Assembly (NCBI RefSeq): GCF_900109545.1
Contig: NZ_FOAP01000002.1
Coordinates: 248,001-312,000 of the forward strand
Origin: Stigmatella aurantiaca
GTDB taxonomy: Bacteria; Myxococcota; Myxococcia; Myxococcales; Myxococcaceae
DNA: 64,000 nt
Reading direction: 5' to 3'
Made by a program: the position numbers and the translations under genes. Numbering within the stretch: the stretch's first letter is position 1; each line of letters opens with the position of its first letter. The notes below the pieces were generated by a model. That model did no database searches, was not told the DNA's origin, and saw nothing but the letters and a program-made list of their open reading frames with translations. Below, piece after piece: positions 18,161-29,024 of the stretch.

Positions 18161-19275
18161 GCCTGCGGGGAGGCAGGGGCCTGGGGCACCAGGATGGCCG
18201 GGCGCTGGCCGGACTGGTCCGCGTAGCGTCCGGCGATCCGCGCGGCCACGGCCGACCCGGTGCCCTCGCGGGCCAGCATGACCACGGAGCCGCCGAAGCC
18301 GCCGCCCGTGAGGCGCGCGCCGTAGACGTCCGGATCGGCGCGCCCCAGGTCCACGAGCAGATCGATCTCGGGCACGGAGACCTCGTAGTCGAGGCGCTGC
18401 GAGTCGTGCGAGGCGTAGAACAGCTCGCCCAGCTTCGGCAGATCCGCCTTGCGGAGCGCCTCCACGGTGGCGAGCACGCGGGCATTCTCCGTGACGACAT
18501 GCCGCACGCGGCGGCCGAGCGGATCCGGCAGCTTCTCGGCCCGGGGCAGGTCCGCCTCGGTCAAGTCCCGGAGCATCTTCACGCCCAGCAGCTCCGCGGC
18601 GCGCTCACACTCCGCGCGGCGCACCCGGTAGTCGCCGGCCGAGTGGTTGTGCGCGACGCCCGAGTTGATGACGATGGGGTCCACGCCCGGGGGCAGGGGA
18701 ACCCGCTCGTAGCGCATCTCCCGCGTGTCGAGGAACAGGGCGACGCCCACGGTGGCGATGCTGGTGGCCATCGGATCCATCACGCCCACGGGCGCGCCCA
18801 CGAAGTCCACCTCGACCTGCTGGCCCAGGAGGGCGATCTGGACGTCATCCAGCTTCAGCGAGAACAGCTGGCGCAGGCCCTTGAGGAGGGCCACGTCCAG
18901 CGAGGCGCTGGAGGACAGCCCGCTGCCCAGCGGCACCTCGGAGGAGATGCGGACCTCGAACCCCGACAGGGTGTGCCCCGCGCGCCGCAGCACGGAGGTG
19001 ACACCCTGGAGGTAGTCGATCCAGCCCTTGCGCCGCTCTTCCTTGCCCAGCTCGTACTCGGCGATCTCGCCCGCCTGGCCCGTGTTGAGGCTGTAGGCCC
19101 GGACACGCGAGTCCTGCCGCCGCCGCAGCTCGACGTGGGTCTGCTGCGGGATGGCCATCGGCAGCACGAAGCCGCCGTTGTAGTCGGTGTGTTCGCCGAT
19201 GAGATTCACCCGGCCCGGAGCGTGAACAACGGCCTCCGGGGGGTGGCCATAGAGAGCTTGGAAGGAAGAGTTCAC
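18157..19275 (-). CDS. galK: Galactokinase
   Basis: 372-aa GHMP-family galactokinase that phosphorylates galactose at C1. The galactokinase signature GRVNLIGEHTDYNGGF, the ATP-binding LGSGLSSSASLDVAL and the third GHMP motif TGGGFGGSVV are all present, and length matches the family. It starts at GTG 19275, since the open frame continues upstream with no ATG in frame and no homology. The start lies 14 bp after the stop of the GH43 lipoprotein gene, so the hydrolase and the kinase form one transcript; this ties galactokinase to polysaccharide breakdown rather than to a general Leloir cluster. Confidence 0.96.
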   Translation of the reverse strand: MNSSFQALYGHPPEAVVHAPGRVNLIGEHTDYNGGFVLPMAIPQQTHVELRRRQDSRVRAYSLNTGQAGEIAEYELGKEERRKGWIDYLQGVTSVLRRAGHTLSGFEVRISSEVPLGSGLSSSASLDVALLKGLRQLFSLKLDDVQIALLGQQVEVDFVGAPVGVMDPMATSIATVGVALFLDTREMRYERVPLPPGVDPIVINSGVAHNHSAGDYRVRRAECERAAELLGVKMLRDLTEADLPRAEKLPDPLGRRVRHVVTENARVLATVEALRKADLPKLGELFYASHDSQRLDYEVSVPEIDLLVDLGRADPDVYGARLTGGGFGGSVVMLAREGTGSAVAARIAGRYADQSGQRPAILVPQAPASPQA

Positions 19276-19289
19276 GGCGGGTTCATCCC

Positions 19290-20906
19290 CTATTCGGGGG
19301 TGATTCGCAACGAATCGAACCGGGCGGATGCTCCCGGAGCCCCGCCCACCGTGAGCGCCACCCGCACCCCCCGGTCCCAGGGGGGGAGGTAGTCGCCCTC
19401 CAGTTCGCCGCCCACGTTCGTCCAGGTGGCGCCATCCCCGCTCACGGCGAACCGGTAGCGGTGGCCCTCCTGGGCCGTCATGCGCAGGTGGAGCTTCCCG
19501 TTGGCCACGGGCGCGGTCACGGCGGTGCTGGCGTCCACCTCGTGCTTGTTGCCCTGGCGCTTCCACAGCGCCACCTGGCCCGCGTGGAGCGCGATACCCA
19601 GGGCGTTCTCCGGATCGCCCGAGGCCGCCAGCCCCGCGGAGAGCTCCTGCGGGAGCCCCGTCACGTCGAGCACCGCCTCGGCCGTGTAGTGGCCGCTGTT
19701 GGTGGAGCGGGCCAGCGTCGCCCCGAGGACGTCCCCCGCCTGAGCGGCGGGAGGCGAGAGCGTCAGCACGCCTCCGGAGAGCGCGACGCCCGGAGCGCGG
19801 CTCTTCGGCCACTGCCAGCCCTGGGTGAGGGTCTCGGTGGTGAAGTCATCGAAGAAGGCGACGGGCTTGCTCAGCACCTTGCCCCCCACGCCACGGCGCG
19901 AGTTGATGGTGGGCCACTCGTTCTCTCCCCACTCGATGACGTCCAGCACGCCCTGACGGCCGACGTAGACGGAATCCTTGGTGCTGTAAGCATGGTAGAG
20001 CAGGTAGTCCCGGCCCTCGGGCCCCGTCACCACGCTGCCGTGTCCCGGGCACTTCCAGGACTCGTTGTTCTTCACGATGGGGTTGAGGGGATCCTTCTCC
20101 CAGCCGGACAGCAGGTTCTTCGAGCGGGCCACGCCCACCCCGTAGTTGCAGGCCTTCCCGCAGCACCCGGCGCCGGCGTAGAAGAGGTAGAACCAGCCAT
20201 TGCGCTTGATGAAGTGGGGACCCTCGACGAGCTGGCCCTCCCACGGCACGTCATTGAGCAGGATCTGCTTCTTCTCCCCGATAAGCTGGGTGCCATCCTC
20301 GGACAGGGGCTGGGCCCAGAACGGGGTGGGCAGGCCCTGGCTGTTACCGTCCTCCTTCCACACCAGGTAGAGCGCGTTGTTCTCGTCGCGGATCAGCGCC
20401 CCGTCGATGGACCCCAGCTCCTGGCAGACGAGCGGGCCGCGGTCGGTGTACGGCCCGGAGACCTGCGTGGCGGTCGCGACCGCGACACACAGGGGGCCGC
20501 CCTTCTTGCGGGCCGTGTAGAAGACGAAGTAGCGGCCGTTGTCCGTGGCGAGCTCCGGCGCCCAGTAGTTGCCCTCGGCCCAGGTGGGCTCGCTCTCGAA
20601 GATGGGGCCCACCAGTTCCCAGCGGAGCAGGTCCGTCGAGCGCAGCAGCGGGAAGTGGGGCGCCCACTCGGAGGACGTCGTGGCGGCCCAGTACGTATCC
20701 CCCACGCGCAGAATCGAAGGATCCGCATAGTCGCCGGACAGGACCGGGTTGACGATGTCCAATGCGGGCGGAGGCGGCGGCGGCGGATTCTCCGGTGGGT
20801 TCTGCGGCGGCTTGGGCTCGTCCGAGGAGCAGCTCGGGGTTGCCAGCGCGGCCAGGACGGTCAGGGAGAGCAGGGCTGCGGAAAGAAATACACCGCGAGA
20901 ACGCAT
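19290..20906 (-). CDS. GH43-type glycoside hydrolase lipoprotein
   Basis: About 538-aa exported glycosidase. A signal peptide with a lipobox-like ATPSC and a Pro-rich tether precedes a five-bladed GH43 propeller (residues ~48-340). The general base Asp is in SGDYADPSILR, the pKa-modulating Asp in GSIDGALIRD and the general acid Glu in VEGPHFIKR. Residues ~350-538 form a concanavalin-like C-terminal domain (FFDDFTTETLTQGWQWP, FAVSGDGATWTNVGG). GH43 enzymes release arabinofuranose, xylose or galactofuranose; the partner galactokinase gene 14 bp downstream favours a galactose-type product (inference). Likely outer-membrane anchored. The start could be TTG 20918, but ATG 20906 suits the signal peptide. 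Confidence 0.9.
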   Translation of the reverse strand: MRSRGVFLSAALLSLTVLAALATPSCSSDEPKPPQNPPENPPPPPPPALDIVNPVLSGDYADPSILRVGDTYWAATTSSEWAPHFPLLRSTDLLRWELVGPIFESEPTWAEGNYWAPELATDNGRYFVFYTARKKGGPLCVAVATATQVSGPYTDRGPLVCQELGSIDGALIRDENNALYLVWKEDGNSQGLPTPFWAQPLSEDGTQLIGEKKQILLNDVPWEGQLVEGPHFIKRNGWFYLFYAGAGCCGKACNYGVGVARSKNLLSGWEKDPLNPIVKNNESWKCPGHGSVVTGPEGRDYLLYHAYSTKDSVYVGRQGVLDVIEWGENEWPTINSRRGVGGKVLSKPVAFFDDFTTETLTQGWQWPKSRAPGVALSGGVLTLSPPAAQAGDVLGATLARSTNSGHYTAEAVLDVTGLPQELSAGLAASGDPENALGIALHAGQVALWKRQGNKHEVDASTAVTAPVANGKLHLRMTAQEGHRYRFAVSGDGATWTNVGGELEGDYLPPWDRGVRVALTVGGAPGASARFDSLRITPE

Positions 20907-21070
20907 GAGCAGGACCAAAACCTTGCGTGAGGGAAGGGGGGCGGCAGGCTACGCAGGGCGGATCCACCGGTCAATCGAAGCGAGATGTGTCATTGATTCA
21001 ACACATGCTCTGACTTGTCGCGTTAAACATTGCGCCGCAGGCCGTCATGAACGCCGTCCTTGACACGTTG

Positions 21071-21080
21071 CAGACGTCTG
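21071..21080. promoter_or_regulatory. Palindrome in the divergent GH43 intergenic region
   Basis: CAGACGTCTG is a perfect 10-bp palindrome about 90 bp before the plus-strand GH43 start, 6 bp after a TTGACA hexamer (21060-21065) that could be a -35 element; no good -10 follows. The 265-bp region between the two divergent operons (20907-21171) must hold their promoters. This site is a candidate operator for a shared regulator, but no regulator gene lies next to it. Confidence 0.3.
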
Positions 21081-21171
21081 TCATGAGATGCCCGGCCACT
21101 TGCAGGGCGCCTGGTGCGGGGGAAAACCCGGGTGCCGCAAGCCGTTTCATCTCTCAAAGGGGAAGTGGAAA

Positions 21172-23031
21172 ATGCGGAGACGTCCGTCCTCATCACGAGG
21201 CTGGAGCCGGATGGGACTGTGGCTGACGGTGTTCGCGGTGCTGAGCGCCACGGCCTGCTCGGAGGATGAAACGCCTCCCACGCCACCGCCGCCTCCTCCC
21301 ACCGAGAACACCAAGAGTTACACCAATCCCTTACGGGCCGTGATTCCCAGCGGGGGCACGGTCGACAATTGCCCGGATCCCACCATCATCCGCGGCCAGC
21401 AAGAGGGCGACACGGCCTGGTACGTCTACTGCACCATGGACCCGCTGAATGCGCAGGACACGGACAGCGCGGGCAAACTCAAACACCACCTGATTCCCAT
21501 GCTGAAGTCCACGGACCTCGTCGCGTGGACTTATGCCGGGGATGCCTTCACGGCCCCGCCGGACTGGGCTCAGCCCACCACGGATCTCTGGGCCCCTGAA
21601 GTCGAATACTTCGGTGGAAAGTATCACCTGTATTATTCGGTGACCGACTCGAAGTCGGGCGGCAACGCGATCGGCGTGGCCACCAGTGACGGCCCCCTGG
21701 GCCCCTGGACCCATACGGCCCAGCCCGTCGTCGAGCCGCACGAGGCGCCCTGCTGTGGTGACGAGCGCCGCCGGTGGACCATCGATCCCGAGGTCATCAC
21801 CACCGAGGACGGCGCCCGGTACATCTACTACGGCAGCTATTTCGGCGGCATCTCCGTGCGGCGGCTGTCCGAGGATGGCCTGACGTCGGATCCGTACACC
21901 CAGGTGGAGGTCACCGTCGCCAACCGCTACGAGGCCGCCACCATCATTCCCCGCGACGGGTATTACTACCTGCTGGCCTCGGCCACGGACTGCTGCGTGG
22001 GCCCGCTCACGGGCTACAGCGTCTTCGCCGGGCGCTCCCGCAGCCCCTATGGCCCCTTCGTGGACCGCGAGGGCATCCGCCTCACCGAGGCCCGCGTGGG
22101 CGGCACGCCCGTGCTGGGGCTCAATGGCAACCGCTGGGTGGGCACCGGCCACACCACCGTCCTGACGGACACGGGCGGCCAGCAGTGGATGCTGTACCAC
22201 GCCGTGGACCGGGATCACCCCTACCTGGGCACGGAGCCCGGCCAGCAGCGCTTCACCCAGCGCTTCCTGCTGATGGATGCGCTGGACTGGGTGGATGGAT
22301 GGCCCACCGTGCGCGGGGGCCAGTGGGCCTCCGACACGGAGCAGCCCGCGCCCGCCGCCCAGGCCAACGAGGTCAGCCGCTACACGAGGGTGCCCGCGAA
22401 GGAGGCCGAGCCCGGAGCGCTCATCGCCTCGGACGAGTTCGACGCGCCCGCGTTGAGCGGCCAGTGGACCTGGATCCGCCCGCCCGCGGCGGACAGCTTC
22501 GGGTTGGAGCAGGGCAGCTTCTGGATGAACACCCAGGCCGCGGACCTCCATGGCGGCAGCAACTCGGCCGCGGTGCTCACCCAGCCCGTGCCCAGCGGGG
22601 ACTACCTCGTCGAGACGAAGCTGACGCTGAACCTGCCCCCGGCGAGCTGCTGCCACAACTTCGTCCAGGCGGGCCTCGTCATCCACGGGGATGACGACCA
22701 CTACGTGAAGCTGGTCCACGTCTCGTTCTGGGAGACCCGGCAGATCGCCTTCGCCAAGGAGTACCCGTCCCCGGGCCCGGACCTGCCCTTCTACGGGGAG
22801 ACCTCGGGTGGGCCCGCCGCCGAGACCGTCTGGTTCAGAATCGTCCGGCGCTCCCAGGGCAGCCAGGAATTGTACACCGCCTATTCCAGCATCAATGGTA
22901 CGGCCTGGACCCGGGCGGGGACGTGGGCGCACCAGCTGGGGCCCAATGCCCGAATCGGGCTGGTGTCGATGTCGAATCCGGGCTTTACCGCCCGCTTTGA
23001 TTACGTCCGTGTCTACGGACTGAAGGAATAA
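21172..23031 (+). CDS. GH43-type glycoside hydrolase lipoprotein with C-terminal carbohydrate-binding-like domain
   Basis: 619-aa exported hydrolase. The signal peptide ends at a lipobox-like SATAC, followed by a Pro-rich tether. The GH43 propeller (residues ~50-400) shows the base Asp in DNCPDPTIIRG, the second Asp in WTIDPEVITT and the acid Glu in NRYEAATIIPR; the layout is nearest arabinanase/galactofuranosidase-type subfamilies. Residues ~425-617 are a concanavalin-like module (ASDEFDAPALSGQWTWIRPP to ARFDYVRVYGLKE). It starts with ATG 21172 after AAGGGGAAG. It is 12 bp from ytfQ, so the enzyme and importer are co-transcribed. Product sugar not proven. Confidence 0.92.
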   Translation: MRRRPSSSRGWSRMGLWLTVFAVLSATACSEDETPPTPPPPPPTENTKSYTNPLRAVIPSGGTVDNCPDPTIIRGQQEGDTAWYVYCTMDPLNAQDTDSAGKLKHHLIPMLKSTDLVAWTYAGDAFTAPPDWAQPTTDLWAPEVEYFGGKYHLYYSVTDSKSGGNAIGVATSDGPLGPWTHTAQPVVEPHEAPCCGDERRRWTIDPEVITTEDGARYIYYGSYFGGISVRRLSEDGLTSDPYTQVEVTVANRYEAATIIPRDGYYYLLASATDCCVGPLTGYSVFAGRSRSPYGPFVDREGIRLTEARVGGTPVLGLNGNRWVGTGHTTVLTDTGGQQWMLYHAVDRDHPYLGTEPGQQRFTQRFLLMDALDWVDGWPTVRGGQWASDTEQPAPAAQANEVSRYTRVPAKEAEPGALIASDEFDAPALSGQWTWIRPPAADSFGLEQGSFWMNTQAADLHGGSNSAAVLTQPVPSGDYLVETKLTLNLPPASCCHNFVQAGLVIHGDDDHYVKLVHVSFWETRQIAFAKEYPSPGPDLPFYGETSGGPAAETVWFRIVRRSQGSQELYTAYSSINGTAWTRAGTWAHQLGPNARIGLVSMSNPGFTARFDYVRVYGLKE

Positions 23032-23043
23032 GGAGACCAACGC

Positions 23044-24024
23044 ATGAGATGGATGATCGCGATTGCCCTCATGGCCCTGGTGGGCTGCAAGCAGCAGTCC
23101 CAGGAGACGGCCACGCCGGCCCCCGGCGGCGCCACCCCTCCCGCCGCGCAGAAGAAGCTCTCCGTGGGCTTCTCGCAGGTGGGCGCCGAGAGCGCCTGGC
23201 GCACGGCGGAGACGAAGTCCATCCGCGGCGAGGCCGAGAAGCGCGGCGTGGACCTCAAGTTCGCGGACGCCCAGGGCAAGCAGGCCAGCCAGATCCAGGC
23301 GCTCACGTCCTTCATCGCCCAGAAGGTGGACGTCATCGTCCTGGCGCCCGTCGTGGAAACGGGCTGGGAAGTGGTCCTCACCCAGGCCAAGGAGGCCAAG
23401 ATTCCGGTCATCCTGGTCGACCGTGGCATCAAGGTGAGCGACGAGAGCCTCTACACCACGCTCATCGCCAGCGACTTCGTGGAGGAGGGCCGCATGGCGG
23501 CCGAGTGGCTCGCCAAGCAGACCAACGGCAAGGCCAACATCTATGAGCTCCAGGGCTCCACGGGCGCCGCCCCGGCCATCGACCGGAAGAAGGGCTTCGA
23601 GGAGGCCCTCCAGAAGTTCCCGGACATGAAGATCGTCAAGAGCCAGAGCGCCGACTTCACCCGCGCCAAGGGCAAGGAAGTCATGGAGGCCTTCATCAAG
23701 TCGGACCGCGACCAGATCCAGGCCGTCTACGCCCACAACGACGACATGGCCCTGGGCGCCATCCAGGCGCTGGACGAGGCCGGCATGAACCCGGGCAAGA
23801 ACGTCACCCTCATCTCCATCGACGGGGTGAAGGGCGCCTTCGAGGCCATGGTGGCCGGCAAGCTCAACGCCACCGTCGAGTGCAACCCGCTGCTCGGGCC
23901 CCTGGTGTTCGACACCATCAACAAGGTGCGCGCGGGCGAGTCCGTGCCGAAGTTCATCAAGAGCCAGGACCAGCTCTTCGAGCAGGCGACCGCCGCGCAG
24001 GTCATCAGCACCCGTGAGTACTGA
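23044..24024 (+). CDS. ytfQ: Sugar ABC transporter substrate-binding lipoprotein, YtfQ-like
   Basis: 326-aa periplasmic-binding-protein-like 1 family member, with extended similarity to E. coli YtfQ, the galactofuranose-binding protein: LSVGFSQVGAESAWRTAET, GFEEALQKFPDMKIVKSQS, ADFTRAKGKEVMEAFIK and VYAHNDDMALGAIQAL are near-identical blocks. Unlike E. coli YtfQ it is a lipoprotein (lipobox ALVGC, then a Ala/Pro tether). It should capture a furanose released by the upstream GH43 enzyme and hand it to the YtfT/YjfF permease. It overlaps ytfR by 11 nt. Ligand assignment is by homology only; arabinose is the main alternative. Confidence 0.9.
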   Translation: MRWMIAIALMALVGCKQQSQETATPAPGGATPPAAQKKLSVGFSQVGAESAWRTAETKSIRGEAEKRGVDLKFADAQGKQASQIQALTSFIAQKVDVIVLAPVVETGWEVVLTQAKEAKIPVILVDRGIKVSDESLYTTLIASDFVEEGRMAAEWLAKQTNGKANIYELQGSTGAAPAIDRKKGFEEALQKFPDMKIVKSQSADFTRAKGKEVMEAFIKSDRDQIQAVYAHNDDMALGAIQALDEAGMNPGKNVTLISIDGVKGAFEAMVAGKLNATVECNPLLGPLVFDTINKVRAGESVPKFIKSQDQLFEQATAAQVISTREY

Positions 24025-25501
24025 GCCCATTCTCGCCGCCAAGGGTGTCGAGAAGCGCTTCCCCGGAGTTCACGCCCTCGCGGGCGTGAACTTCGAGGTG
24101 AGGGCGGGCGAGGTGCACGCCCTCATGGGGCAGAATGGCGCCGGCAAGTCGACGCTCATCAAGATCCTCACCGGAGTCTATGCCCGCGACGGTGGCACCA
24201 TCACCTTCGAGGGCCGCGACTTCCGTCCCACCTCACCGGGAGACGCCCAGCGGCAGGGCATCAGCACCACCTATCAGGAACTCAGCCTCATCCCGACGCT
24301 GACGGTCGCCGAGAACCTCTGTCTGGGCCGGGCGCCGCGCCGCTGGTACGGCATCGACTGGCGCGCCATGCGGCGCAAGGCCGAGGAGACGCTGGCGACC
24401 TTCGATCTGCGGATCGACGTCACCCAGCCGCTGGGGACGCTGTCGGCCGCCGTGCAGCAGCTCGTGGCCATCGCCCGCGCGGTTCAGACGGAGGCCCGGG
24501 TCATCATCCTGGACGAGCCGACCTCGAGCCTCGACGCCCATGAGACGGAGCTGCTCTTGGGCATCATCGGCCGGCTCAAGGCCCGGGGGCTGGGCATTGT
24601 CTTCGTCACGCACTTTCTCGACCAGGTCTACCGCGTCAGCGACCGCATCACCGTGCTGCGCAACGGCACGTTCGTGGGCACGTACGAGGCCTCGCAGCTC
24701 TCGCGCCTGGACCTGGTCTCCCACATGCTGGGCAAGGTCCCCGAGGAGCTGGAGCCCGCGCTTCACGAGCACCCGGAGCACCAGGGCACCCCGGTCCTCA
24801 CCGCCCAGGGGCTGGAGCGCCGGGGGTTCGAGGCGTTCGATCTGACGATTCACGAGGGCGAGGTGCTCGGCTTCGCGGGCCTGCTCGGCTCGGGCCGGAC
24901 CGAGGCGGCCCGGCTGCTGTTCGGGGCCGATCACGCCCGGAGCGGCACGGTCAACGGCGCGGTGCCCAAGAGCCCGCGCCACGCCATCGCGCAGGGCATG
25001 GCGTTCCTGCCCGAGGACCGCAAGGCGGAGGGCATCTTCCCCGACCTGTCGGTGCGCGAGAACATCGCCATCGTCGTGCAGCGCAAGCTGGGCTTCACCG
25101 TGTCGCGCGCCCAGCAGGACGCGCTGGCCCAGGAGTTCGTGACCAAGCTGGGCATCAAGACGCCGCACATCGAACAGCCCATCCGGCTGCTCAGCGGCGG
25201 CAACCAGCAGAAGGTCATCCTCGCCCGGTGGCTCGCGTATGAGCCGCGGCTGTTCATCCTGGATGAGCCCACCCGCGGCATCGACGTAGGGGCCAAGGGG
25301 GAGATCGAACGCCTCATCCACCAGCTCTCCCAGAAGGGGCTCTCGGTCCTCTTCATCTCGGCCGCGCTGGAGGAGGTGCTCCGGCTGTCGCACCGCATCG
25401 CCGTGTTCCGGGACCGGAAGAAGGTCCGGGAGCTGACGCGGACGACGCTGCCCGAGGTCATGGAAGTCATCGCCGGAGAGGAGCCCCCTCATGCGCCATA
25501 G
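24014..25501 (+). CDS. ytfR: Sugar ABC transporter ATP-binding protein, YtfR-like
   Basis: 495-aa tandem ATPase of the ribose/galactofuranose importer type. The first half is complete: Walker A GQNGAGKST, signature region LSAAVQQLVAIARA and Walker B VIILDEPTSSLD. The second half has the usual degenerate Walker A (GLLGSGRTEAARLLFG) but an intact LSGGNQQKVILARWL and LFILDEPTRGIDVG. It energises the YtfT/YjfF permease at the inner membrane. Start GTG 24014 lies inside the end of ytfQ; the 3' end overlaps ytfT by 11 nt, so the operon is translationally coupled. Confidence 0.93.
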   Translation: MSTEPILAAKGVEKRFPGVHALAGVNFEVRAGEVHALMGQNGAGKSTLIKILTGVYARDGGTITFEGRDFRPTSPGDAQRQGISTTYQELSLIPTLTVAENLCLGRAPRRWYGIDWRAMRRKAEETLATFDLRIDVTQPLGTLSAAVQQLVAIARAVQTEARVIILDEPTSSLDAHETELLLGIIGRLKARGLGIVFVTHFLDQVYRVSDRITVLRNGTFVGTYEASQLSRLDLVSHMLGKVPEELEPALHEHPEHQGTPVLTAQGLERRGFEAFDLTIHEGEVLGFAGLLGSGRTEAARLLFGADHARSGTVNGAVPKSPRHAIAQGMAFLPEDRKAEGIFPDLSVRENIAIVVQRKLGFTVSRAQQDALAQEFVTKLGIKTPHIEQPIRLLSGGNQQKVILARWLAYEPRLFILDEPTRGIDVGAKGEIERLIHQLSQKGLSVLFISAALEEVLRLSHRIAVFRDRKKVRELTRTTLPEVMEVIAGEEPPHAP

Positions 25502-26471
25502 GAATTTCTGGCCGCTGGTGGCACTGGCGGCGCTGCTGGTCTTCAACCTGATCTTCACCACGGGCTTTGCCCGCGTCGAGTTCCGGGACGGGCGGCTGTT
25601 CGGCACGCTCGTGGACATCTTCCAGAACGGTGCCCCCGTCATGCTCCTGGCCGTGGGGATGACGCTGGTCATCGCCCTGGGGGGCATCGACCTGTCCGTG
25701 GGCTCGGTGATGGCGCTGTCCGGCGCGGTCGCCGCGCTGCTGATGACCGAGCATGGGCAGTCCGTGCCGGTGGGCGTGCTCGCCGCGCTGGGCGTGGCCC
25801 TGCTCGTGGGGGCCATCAATGGCGCCCTCGTCAGCTATGCCAGCGTCCAGCCCATCATCGTCACCCTCGTCACCCTGGTGATGGGGCGGGGGCTGGCCCA
25901 GGCGCTCACGCAGGACCAGAAGATCCGTTTCGAGATTCCGGCCTTCGAGTTCATCGGCAACGGGACGGTGCTGGGCCTGCCGTTCCCGGTTCTCCTGGTG
26001 GCCGCGGTGGCCGTGGCGGTCAGCGTGCTGCTGCGGCGGACCGCCACGGGCCTCTACATCGAGGCCATGGGCGGCAACCCGCAGGCGGCGCGGCTGTGCG
26101 GCCTGCGCGTGCACGTCATCCGGCTGATGGCGTTCATGGCGTGCGCGCTGTGCGCGGGGCTCGCGGGGCTCATCGCCGCCGCGGACATCAAGGAAGCGGA
26201 CGTCGCCAACGCCGGGCTCTACCTGGAGCTGGATGCCATCCTGGCCGTCGTGCTCGGGGGCACCAGCCTGACGGGCGGCCGGGCCAACCTCGTGGGCTCG
26301 CTCATCGGGGCCACCTTCATCCAGACGCTCACCATCATGCTCCAGATGCGCGGGGTCATCACCGAGCACACGCTCATCATCAAGGCCATCGTGGCGCTGA
26401 GCGTGTGCTACATGCAGACCCCCTCGTTCGAGCGCATGGTGCGGCGCTTGCGGCCCGCGGAGGGCGCGTGA
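25491..26471 (+). CDS. ytfT: Sugar ABC transporter permease, YtfT-like
   Basis: 326-aa inner-membrane permease of the BPD_transp_2 (RbsC) family, with about eight to ten hydrophobic helices. Typical segments are AVGMTLVIALGGIDLSVGSV, the EAA-like loop YIEAMGGNPQAARLCGL that docks on the ATPase, and AVVLGGTSLTGGRANLVGSL near the end. It pairs with YjfF to form the translocation pore. It starts inside ytfR and its TGA overlaps the GTG of yjfF (GTGA), as expected for a subunit needed in equal amounts. Confidence 0.92.
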   Translation: MRHRNFWPLVALAALLVFNLIFTTGFARVEFRDGRLFGTLVDIFQNGAPVMLLAVGMTLVIALGGIDLSVGSVMALSGAVAALLMTEHGQSVPVGVLAALGVALLVGAINGALVSYASVQPIIVTLVTLVMGRGLAQALTQDQKIRFEIPAFEFIGNGTVLGLPFPVLLVAAVAVAVSVLLRRTATGLYIEAMGGNPQAARLCGLRVHVIRLMAFMACALCAGLAGLIAAADIKEADVANAGLYLELDAILAVVLGGTSLTGGRANLVGSLIGATFIQTLTIMLQMRGVITEHTLIIKAIVALSVCYMQTPSFERMVRRLRPAEGA

Positions 26472-27430
26472 GCTTCCTGCGCAAGCACATCACCGTCCTG
26501 GCGGGGCTGCTGGCCTACCTCGTGCTCTACGCCATCGCGGCGGCACGGTACGACGGCTTCCTGTCGCTGCCCGTCTTCATCAACTTCCTGTCCAACAACG
26601 CGGTGCTCGGCATCGTCGCGGTGGGCATGACGTTCGTCATCCTCTCTGGCGGAATCGATCTGTCCGTCGGGGCGGTGATGTCCTTCTCCAGCGTGCTCAT
26701 TGGCGTCCTCATCATGGACCACCAGTGGAACGTGTATGCAGCGGTGGGCGCCTCGCTCGTCTGCGGCACCGCGCTGGGGGCGGCGATGGGGGCCATCATT
26801 CACAGGACGGGCATCAAGCCCTTCATCGTCACGCTCGCGGGCATGTTCTTCGTGCGCGGGCTGGCGTTCATCATCCACCTGGAGTCGATCGCCATCGCGG
26901 CGCCCCAGCACACCTCCATCGCCATCATGCGCGTGGGCCCGCTGCCGGTGACGGCGGTGCTGTTCCTCACGTTCGTAGCCGTGGCCTGGTACGTCGCGGT
27001 GCTCACCCCCTTCGGCCGCAATGTCTACGCGCTCGGAGGAGGGGAGGAGGCCGCGATGCTCATGGGGCTTCCCGTGCAGCGCACCCGGATTGCCGTGTAC
27101 GCGGTGAGCGGGTTCTGCGCCTCCTTCGCCGGGGCCGCGCTCACGTTCTACCTCTCCAGCGGCAGCCACCTGGAGGGCGTCGGCATGGAGCTGGATGCGA
27201 TCGCCACCGTGGTCATCGGCGGCACGCTGCTGGCCGGTGGGGTGGGCTCGGTGTTCGGCACGCTCGTGGGCGTGCTGATGCTGGGCCTCATCCTCACCTC
27301 CATCACCACGTACGAGGGCATGATGAGCTCGGGGCTCACGCGTGTGGCTATCGGCGCGCTCCTGCTCTCCTTCGTGATGCTGCAGAAGCTGCTGACGCGG
27401 CGGATCGCGGGCGCGGGCCGGGCCACCTGA
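26468..27430 (+). CDS. yjfF: Sugar ABC transporter permease, YjfF-like
   Basis: 320-aa second permease of the same importer, BPD_transp_2 family. It has the helix AVGMTFVILSGGIDLSVGAV, the cytoplasmic docking loop NVYALGGGEEAAMLMGLPV and ATVVIGGTLLAGGVGSVFGT. GTG 26468 overlaps the ytfT stop by 4 nt; the longer frame upstream is a shadow of ytfT. Last gene of the GH43-ytfQRT-yjfF operon; its stop is 13 bp from the convergent sigma54 activator gene, with no obvious terminator hairpin between. Confidence 0.92.
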   Translation: MSFLRKHITVLAGLLAYLVLYAIAAARYDGFLSLPVFINFLSNNAVLGIVAVGMTFVILSGGIDLSVGAVMSFSSVLIGVLIMDHQWNVYAAVGASLVCGTALGAAMGAIIHRTGIKPFIVTLAGMFFVRGLAFIIHLESIAIAAPQHTSIAIMRVGPLPVTAVLFLTFVAVAWYVAVLTPFGRNVYALGGGEEAAMLMGLPVQRTRIAVYAVSGFCASFAGAALTFYLSSGSHLEGVGMELDAIATVVIGGTLLAGGVGSVFGTLVGVLMLGLILTSITTYEGMMSSGLTRVAIGALLLSFVMLQKLLTRRIAGAGRAT

Positions 27431-27443
27431 GCCGGACGGCGCC

Positions 27444-29020
<1,577 letters not shown>

Positions 29021-29024
<4 letters not shown>

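Noticed and set aside
21331-24042. A 903-aa minus-strand open frame
   Set aside because: Antisense to GH43 and ytfQ, whose protein similarity is strong; composition typical of a reverse frame.
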